Source: Petrolisthes cinctipes
Taxonomy: Eukaryota > Arthropoda > Malacostraca > Decapoda > Porcellanidae
NCBI GenBank assembly: GCA_033782935.1
Contig: JAWQEG010002489.1
Location: 1-64,000, forward strand
Reading direction: 5' to 3'
Length of the DNA stretch: 64,000 bases
Positions 57,409 through 64,000 of the stretch are shown piece by piece. The notes beneath the pieces are model-generated. The model did no database searches. It was not told where the DNA came from and saw only the letters and a program-made list of their open reading frames with translations. The translations under genes were made by a program, and so were the position numbers. Every line of letters starts with the position of its first letter. Positions within the stretch are counted from its first letter, which is position 1.

Positions 57409-57637
57409 CAATGAGAGGACACAGTAAGAAATTAATTAAAAGAAGAGGAGATAAAGATGTACAGATATATAGATTTCCAAATAGAGTAATAGACGAATTG
57501 AATAAATTACCAGAAGAAGTGGTGTGTGTCAAAAACATACACACACACACACACACACAAATATGTACAGAAATATAGCTTTCCAAATAGAGTAATAGAC
57601 GAATTGAATAAATTACCAGAAGTGGTGTGTGTCAAAA

Positions 57638-57668
<31 letters not shown>

Positions 57669-58131
57669 TATGTACAGAAATATAGCTTTCCAAATAGAGT
57701 AAAAGACGAATTGAATAAATTACCAGAAGAAGTGGTGTGTGTCAAAAACATACACACACACACACACACAAATATGTACAGAAATATAGCTTTCCAAATA
57801 GAGTAAAAGACGAATTGAATAAATTACCAGAAGAAGTGGTGTGTGTCAAAAACACACACACACACACACACACAAATATGTACAGAAATATAGCTTTCCA
57901 AATAGAGTAATAGATGAATGGAATAAATTACCAGAAGTAGTGTGTGTTAAAAACATACACACACACACACACATATTATGTACTGTACACACACGCAATA
58001 TTATGTACTGTACACACACACACACACACAATATTATGTACTGTACACACACACACACACACAATATTATGTACTGTACACACACACACATATTATGTAC
58101 TGTACACACACACACACACATATTATGTACT

Positions 58132-58174
<43 letters not shown>

Positions 58175-58240
58175 ATTATGTACTGTACACACACACACAC
58201 ACACACATAATATTATGTACTGTACACACACACTATGAAG
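57409..58240 (+). repeat. Tandem copies of a non-LTR C-terminal tail plus (CA)n units
   Basis: Five units of about 110 bp (57466-57955) each code YSFPNRVIDELNKLPEEVVC and end in (CA)n. 57960-58240 then repeats ACACATATTATGTACTGTAC with (CA)n about eight times. The peptide belongs to the CR1-like tail at 58241-58562. Confidence 0.88.
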
Positions 58241-58640
58241 AAAGACAAGCGAAACTAAAATTACCTAAACTAGAAGAAAGATGAAAGAGAGGTGATATGA
58301 TTATGGTTTACAAATGTGTCACAGAAAAAGAAAAGATAGATATATATAACTTATGTCAACAAGGAATACCTACAATGAGAGGACACAGTAAGAAATTAAT
58401 TAAAAGAAGAGGAGATTAAGATGTACAGAAATATAGCTTTCCAAATAGAGTAATAGACGAATGGAACAAATTACCAGAAGAAGTGGTGTGTGTCAAAAAC
58501 ATACATAACTTTAAAGAAAAATATGATAATTGTGATTTAAAATACGGGACATTACGAGCTTGACTCAATCCTGTAAAGATACAAATAGGTAAGAACATAT
58601 TATGTACTGTACACATACAAACACACACACACAATTAAAC
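58241..58640 (+). pseudogene. CR1-like RT C-terminal tail
   Basis: YEERQAKLKLPKLEER, then RGDMIMVYKCVTEKEKIDIY, MRGHSKKLIKRRGD, PNRVIDEWNKLPEEVV and FKEKYDNCDLKYGTLRA with a stop near 58562; stops also occur at 58284 and 58420. The 3' flank carries the ATATTATGTACTGTACACA word amplified upstream, which is therefore the source of that array. Confidence 0.75.
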
Positions 58641-59270
58641 CCAAACACAGTCACTCACCTAGATGGTCAGGTGGCAATCCCTCACAGCTGGCAACATTGG
58701 ACACTGGCAACACTGATCTAGGGCTGGATACCACAGTGTTGCCAACTACAGGATAATCGCCCTACATTTTGGACATTTCAACCTCGCGGCAGAATATCAG
58801 TGTTGCCAACTATAGGATAATCGCCCTACATTTTTACAGAATCTGAAAAAAAAATGTTGGGGGTACTATCAAATAAACAAAAAAGAAATATGTTATGAAA
58901 ATATTATTATATAAACATGTTATGAAAGTACTATTATATAAACAGAAAAAATTATGTTAAAAAATTATTATATAAACAAAAAATATATATATTAAGAAAG
59001 CATTATTATATAAACAGAAAATAAATATGTTAAGAAAGTATTATTATATAAACAGAAAAGAAATATATATAAAAAGTAATATTAAATACACAGAAAAGAA
59101 ATATGTTAAGAAAATACTGATAAATAAACAGAAAATAAATATGTTAAGAAAATACTATTAAATAAAATATCTATTACCCTCAATTATCATATGTATGTAT
59201 GTTTATGCATTTAAAAAAATAATGTATGAAATCATTAGAAAAAATGTAGTTAGGGCGCCCTGTGTTGTTC
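58641..59270. repeat. Short direct repeat and 34-bp minisatellite
   Basis: AGTGTTGCCAACTA-AGGATAATCGCCCTACAT occurs at about 58735 and 58800. 58885-59165 holds about eight units of ATTATATAAACAGAAAATAA-ATATGTTAAGAAA. Confidence 0.85.
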
Positions 59271-59525
59271 AGCCAATCAGGTGCCGGCTTTTAAGTGACT
59301 AACCCCCCCAAAAAAAAAGAAAAAAAAAAAAAAAAAAAAAGAAGCATAGTTTATCACACACAAAAAAGTTAATCACAAAAAAAAAAAATTATAATAATAA
59401 TGATAATAATAATAAGCATAGTTTATCACACACACAAATGAAAAGGATAGTTTATCACAAAAAAAAAAATAATAATAATAATAAGCCTAGTTTATCACAC
59501 ACACAAAAAAGCATAGTTAAAAAAA

Positions 59526-59558
<33 letters not shown>

Positions 59559-60200
59559 TATAAGCCTAGTTTATCACACACACACAAAAAAAGTATAGTT
59601 TATCACACACACACAAAAAAGCATAGTTTATCACCAAAAAAGAAGAAGCATAGTTTAACACAAAAAAAAAGCATAGTTTATCGCACACAAAAAAAGAAAC
59701 AGTTTATCACCAAAAAAAAAGAAACAAGAAGCATAGTTTATATAAAAAAAGAAAGAAACATAATTTATCACCAAAAGGAAAAAGAAGAAGCATAGTTTAT
59801 CACAAAAAAAAAAAAATTATAGTAGGCATCGTTTATCACAAAAAAAGCAGCATAGTTTATCACCAAAAAAAAAAAAAAAAAAAAAAACACACACAAGCAG
59901 AGTTTATCACAAATTAAAAAAAGAAGAAGTATAGCTTATCACAAAAAAGAAATAAAAAAAGCATAGTTTATCACCAAAAGAAAAAAGAAGTATAGTTTAT
60001 TACCATAAGAAATAATAAACAGTATCACACACAAAAAAAAAACCCAGTTTATCACAAAAAGAAAGAAAGAAAGAAAGAAACAGTTTATCACAAAAAAAAA
60101 AAATATATAAAACGATACAGTTTATCATAAAAAAAAATAAAAAATAAATCATAGTTTATCACTAAAAAAAAAAACAGAATCATAGTTTTTCAGGTGACAG
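59271..60200. repeat. (GCATAGTTTATCACAAAAAA)n minisatellite
   Basis: About 35 units built on GCATAGTTTATCAC followed by a variable A-run, CA-run or (AAT)n. The core TAGTTTATCAC is much better conserved than the spacer. No gene. Confidence 0.92.
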
Positions 60201-60618
60201 TAGTAAACACAGAAAATGTGTTGTAACGTAAGTAGACTTCCTCAGACTTTTTTCCCCGGTCATTTCCTGTACTTTACCACGGTTAGGTCCCGGTAGTTTG
60301 CCCAGGTTAGGTCCCAGTAGTCTGATGTGGTTAGGTTAGGTTAGGTTAGGTTAGGTCAGGCTAATGTCAAAATACCCCATCTGAATATGCCCTATCTTGG
60401 AAATGGGGCATTTGTGGAGGAAATGCCATAGAAGAAAATAGTCTTAAAATTGTCTAAATAAGTGGGTAATGAAGGTAGAAGACCCATATGCAATAACGGT
60501 AATTCTTTCAATATTTACTGGCTAGGTCAGGTTAGGTCAGATTAATTTCCAAAATATGTTTGTAAAATGGGGCACATCTCTAAAACGGGGCATCTCCCAG
60601 AGAAACACCATAGATGAG
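60201..60618. repeat. TTAGG run and degenerate repeat
   Basis: (TTAGG)n of about five units at 60329-60357 with scattered GGTTAGGTCC words from 60280. Words such as AATGGGGCAT, GAGAAACACCATAGA and AGGAAATGCCATAGA recur at 60400-60605. No coding sequence seen. Confidence 0.75.
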
Positions 60619-61235
60619 AGAAGACAAGATGAGACATGATAAACTAATGTTTAAAGAGATTTGTGGAGAGCTGAACCTAAATTGTTTTGATAGTGAAGAT
60701 GAGGATCATGAGAAACTTGTATAAACTAAAGAATGTTAAGGAACTTTTATTCAGGAATGTGTCAGTGTATCATGATGTGACGAGAGAGGAACGGGAATAA
60801 GAAAAGGAACTAAGGAAACAGGCCAAAGAGAAGAGTGAGGAGGAGAAGGATGTGGTAAGAGGGAAGCCATGGAAGCGGTATCTACTGTGTGTAAAGAGAA
60901 ACCAAGAGGAAAATATCCAGTAAAGATGAGGCAGAATGGAGAAAAGATTAAGTCTCAAAATAAGATACATGTGATGTTTAGTAATGTTGATACTTTTACA
61001 TGTGACAACTTGAGGTAAGAATAGGAGATATGAGAGTGAAACCCCATGTGATAATAATACTGGAGGTGAAGCCAAAGAACTATAGATATGAAAAGAGTAT
61101 TGTAGAGTTTAATATCAAGGGATACAAATTATTAGGAAAAAATATATCTGAAGAAAGCTGTGGGAGAGGTTTGTTAATGTATGTGAAACATGGGGTGTCC
61201 TATAGTATTGAGGAAGGTGGTGATTTATGTGAATA

Positions 61236-61650
61236 CTGGCAATTCTCATTTTACACTGGCATTATGTATGTGAAATAGTGTGTGTGTAATGAATGTATGT
61301 ACTGTATACACTTATTGTACACTATATTACACACCCAATATACAAGTGTACTATACAATGAGGGTTTTCTGTACACAGTTTCATTACACACATTACATTA
61401 CACACCCAATATACAAGTGCACTGTACAATGAGGGTTTTCTGTACACAGTTTCATTACACACATTACATTACACACCCAATATACAAGTGTACTGTACAA
61501 TGAGGGTTTTCTGTACACAGTTTCATTACACACATTACATTACACACCCAATATACAAGTGTACTGTACAATGAGGGTTTTCTGTACACAGTTTCATTAC
61601 ACACACTACATTACACACCCAATATACAAGTGTAAAATGAGAATTGTCTG
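61236..61650. mobile_element. CATTTTACAC MITE with five internal repeats
   Basis: Ends CTGGCAATTCTCATTTTACA and TGTAAAATGAGAATTGTCTG with TA on each side (61234-61235, 61651-61652). The interior has about five units of 83-88 bp (CAATGAGGGTTTTCTGTACA, CACAGTTTCATTACACAC). It interrupts the endonuclease frame. Confidence 0.85.
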
Positions 61651-61934
61651 TATATAAAAGTGAATATAAAAGGTACAGAGGACTTATTGCTCACAGCTGT
61701 ATACAGGAGTCCAAATAGCACCACTGAGAATAACAACAGGTTATTGGATCTACAACAAGAAATAGGTGAACAAAGAACGAAACACAAAATAGATATAGGC
61801 GATTTTAATTTGCCTAACATAAACTGGACAACAGGTACAGCATCCAGCGGAGACCAATACAGTCAGAGTTTTATAGAAAAAATAAGAGATTGTTTCTTTG
61901 TGCAACATAACAAGATGTAGAGGGAGTGAAAAGT

Positions 61935-62128
61935 GGATTTTTTTTTTTTTTTTTTTTTTCTATACCTCAACCTCGGGGCTGTAGGGTGTCAGTAGCCCGT
62001 GACTCTTGTGAGGCCCCGAGATTATTTGGTGTCGCACTAGATGAGACAATGGAGCTTCATGGTGGTGATGTTGGTACCGTAGCTTCTCTTCTGTCCCACT
62101 AGATGACCCACACCTTATTTATACACGT
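61935..62128 (-). mobile_element. SINE-like insertion, minus strand
   Basis: Poly-T (poly-A on the minus strand) followed by CTATACCTCAACCTCGGGGC and ending CTTATTTATACACGTCACT. It matches 32363-32755. It sits between a stretch coding endonuclease and VFTDDDV, so its boundaries are set by the host frame. Confidence 0.7.
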
Positions 62129-62913
62129 CACTTGTGTTTACTGACGATGACGTAAGAGTAGAGGGGATTGAAGTAGACAGCCCCCTCGGAAAAAGTGATC
62201 ATGCCTGCATAACTTTTCCTTGTGATATAGAACCACAGATAAGGAAGACAAAGAAGAAGGTGTATTTATATGAAAGAGGAAATTATTTAGAAATGAAGGA
62301 GAAACTAAATATAGACTGGAAAGACCACTTGAATACTGAAGACATCGATGACATGAGGAATAGATTTATAACTAAATTGTAGGAAGTTATCAGTGATTGT
62401 ATACCATGCAGAATGTTTAAGGAAAAGGAATCAAGGAAAACCTTAAACAGTGAATTTACCCATGAATAGGAAACTGAGGACAAAGATTAAGAAAAAGCAA
62501 AGGAACGATTGAGGAAAATGGCAGAAAGAAATAACAGACAGTGGGAATAGGGAATATCAGAGAGTGCAATGTTGAGTACAGACATTTAAATAACCAAGTA
62601 AGGAAAGAAACTAGGAGAGAAGTTAAAGCAAAGGAACAAACAATACCACAAAATGTAAAAAGCAATCCAAAGATATTCTGGAAGTACGTTAAGTCTAAGA
62701 CGAAGACAGTATCTGGGATCACAGAATTATATATGGGAGGTGACAAAAATAACAACACAACGAGTGACAAGGAGAAGGCACAAGAGTTAGCAGAGTTTTT
62801 TTTATCAGTATTTATGAACGAACCGCAAGGAGCTGTGCCAGAATTGAAAGTGAGACAAGAAAAACCATTGTCAATTATGGAAATATCAAGGGAAGATAAT
62901 ATATAATAATAAT

Positions 62914-63164
62914 TGAGGCGTCTATTTGCATAACGGGATAAACACCACCTCTGGTGAAATTGAAATGGCACTGTCTTCCCCCCCTAGTAAACATCTACAA
63001 TTTACGTGGTGAAGTCCATATCCCCTTTTGGAGTTTCTAATAAGGCTTAAAATGAAGTATAAATAGAGAGATTATAACCTTTTGTACACAGATGTTAAAC
63101 TTTAAACCCATTTTTCTCAAAACTTGAATTGTGTCGCTTATCTCGTTATGTAAATAGACGCCTC
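62914..63164. mobile_element. GAGGCGTCTATTT MITE, 251 bp
   Basis: Termini GAGGCGTCTATTTGCATAAC and GTTATGTAAATAGACGCCTC. It lies between the linker and RT blocks of the CR1-like element. No target duplication is obvious. AT-rich centre without protein. Confidence 0.82.
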
Positions 63165-63391
63165 GTATACTGAAAACACTGAAAAAGTTAAAGCGTAATA
63201 AATCCCCCGGACCAGACACACTCCACCTAAGAGTTATATTGGAAGTTGCTGAGGTGCTGGTGGAACCACTGTGGATTATTTTTAACAACTCTATGGAAAG
63301 ATATCAAGTTCCCCAGGAGTGGAAAACAGCAAATATTACTGCAATATTTAAAAAGGGGAGATATAAGAGTGACCCCAGTAACTACAGACCA

Positions 63392-63520
63392 CAACCACAC
63401 TCACCAACAACACAACATACACTCTCTGAGGGCACTGTGGGAAAGCCCGGTTCAGGCCATGACCTTCCTCAGGAGCTCAGGGGGGCTGCTCGGCCAGACA
63501 CCTTGAGGAACTTCAACAAC
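63392..63520 (+). mobile_element. 129-bp 5'-truncated Jockey-like tail with 12-bp target duplication
   Basis: Starts at CAACCACACTCACC and ends with CACCTTGAGGAACTTCAACA. It is flanked by AACTACAGACCA at 63380-63391 and 63521-63532; removal restores the NYRPVS codons of the host RT. Confidence 0.92.
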
Positions 63521-63713
63521 AACTACAGACCAGTATCATAAAGCACATGTCAGGTAACAACTTGTTCAGCAAAAAACAGTATGGTTTCTTACCAGGGAGG
63601 TCAACAGTATTGCAGCTGATATAAGTATTGATAAGTGGACTGAGTCTATAGATAGAGGATGGGTAGTGGATGTGGCTTATTGTGATCTAAGGAAAGCATT
63701 TGATACAGTCCCC

Positions 63714-64000
63714 CACAGTCAATTCTCATTTTACACTTGTATATTGGGTGTGTAATGAAACTGTGTACAAAAAACCCTCATTGTACAGTACACTTGTATA
63801 TTGGATGTGTAATGTAGTGTGTGTAATGAAACTGTGTACAGAAAACCCTCATTGTACAGTACACTGGTATTATGGGTGTGTAATGAAACTGTGTACAGAA
63901 AACCCTCATTGTACAGTACATTGGTATTATGGGTGTTTAATATAGTGTACAATAAGTGTTTACAGTACATACATTCATTACACACACTATTTCACATACA
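63714..64000. mobile_element. CATTTTACAC MITE, third copy, cut by the window end
   Basis: Starts ACAGTCAATTCTCATTTTAC after DTVPH of the host RT (the left flank is CCC, not TA), with internal GTGTAATGAAACTGTGTACA units, and ends in the CACACACTATTTCACATACA word also found at 33630. The right terminus is beyond the window. Confidence 0.8.

Larger units (their letters stand above)
60619..63717 (+). mobile_element. CR1-like non-LTR retrotransposon riddled with later insertions
   Basis: Endonuclease: KPHVIIILEVKPKNYRYEKS and GRGLLMYVKHGV (61030-61230), then after an insertion LLLTAVYRSPNSTTENNN, KIDIGDFNLPNINW (61650-61830), then FTDDDVRVEG and GKSDHACITF (62135-62215). Linker: NPKIFWKYVKSKTKTVSGI (62660). 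RT: NKSPGPDTLHLRV (63195), VPQEWKTANITAIFKKG, a split NYRPVS, NNLFSKKQYGFLPGRST-type sequence and AYCDLRKAFDTVPH (63680), where the window's last MITE begins. Several stops and shifts. Insertions: MITE 61236-61650, SINE-like 61935-62128, MITE 62914-63164, Jockey-like tail 63392-63520. The RT catalytic motif is not within the window. Confidence 0.85.

Noticed and set aside
60329..60357. Telomere (TTAGG)n
   Set aside because: Only about five units, flanked by ordinary sequence; an internal telomere-like run at most.

Overview
The window is repeat-dominated eukaryotic nuclear DNA, most likely from an arthropod and probably a decapod crustacean. The reasons are very long CT/CA, AAT and TATG microsatellites, short TTAGG-type runs (14795-14821, 60329-60357), a spliced MULE transposase, CR1-like and Jockey-like retroposons, and Gypsy and Copia elements. 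This assignment is inference. I recognise no intact host gene, tRNA, rRNA or CRISPR array. Most long open frames at 0-12 kb are microsatellite translations.

Layout. 0-12.4 kb: microsatellite desert holding a palindromic element (2113-2732), a broken NACHT/NLR-type immune gene on the minus strand (2733-3700), a CR1-like retroposon (4652-6738) and an AT-rich minisatellite that reverses orientation (9236-10960). 12.4-29.2 kb: a three-level nest. A Ty3/Gypsy element (12374-29211) has the unusual pol order integrase then reverse transcriptase (Gmr1-like), and its gag-protease and pol frames are separated by one in-frame UAG. Its 5' LTR was split by a 9.4 kb Mutator-like (MULE) transposon (12484-21893) with 479-bp terminal inverted repeats, a 9-bp target duplication and a six-exon transposase that splices in silico to an uninterrupted 758-aa frame. 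The right inverted repeat of the MULE was in turn split by a probable solo LTR (19923-21545).

29.2-37.9 kb: a cluster of TA-flanked MITEs, palindromes, a SINE-like repeat and two G-rich/C-rich inverted arrays. 37.9-44.8 kb: a TA-flanked TIR element split by a young but disabled Gypsy-type retrotransposon (38362-44075). 44.9-50.5 kb: several copies of one Jockey-like non-LTR family with a 2A-like peptide motif, one inserted into another, with (CAA)n tails and amplified zinc-knuckle modules. 50.5-52.0 kb: a pogo/Tigger-like transposase pseudogene split by a MITE and carrying a tenfold 60-bp repeat at its catalytic motif. 53.5-57.4 kb: a degenerate Copia element. 57.4-60.6 kb: tandem retroposon tails and A-rich minisatellites. 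60.6-63.7 kb: another CR1-like retroposon hit by several later insertions.

The genes do not form a host pathway; what can be read is a layered history of insertions, in which target duplications and restored reading frames give relative ages.
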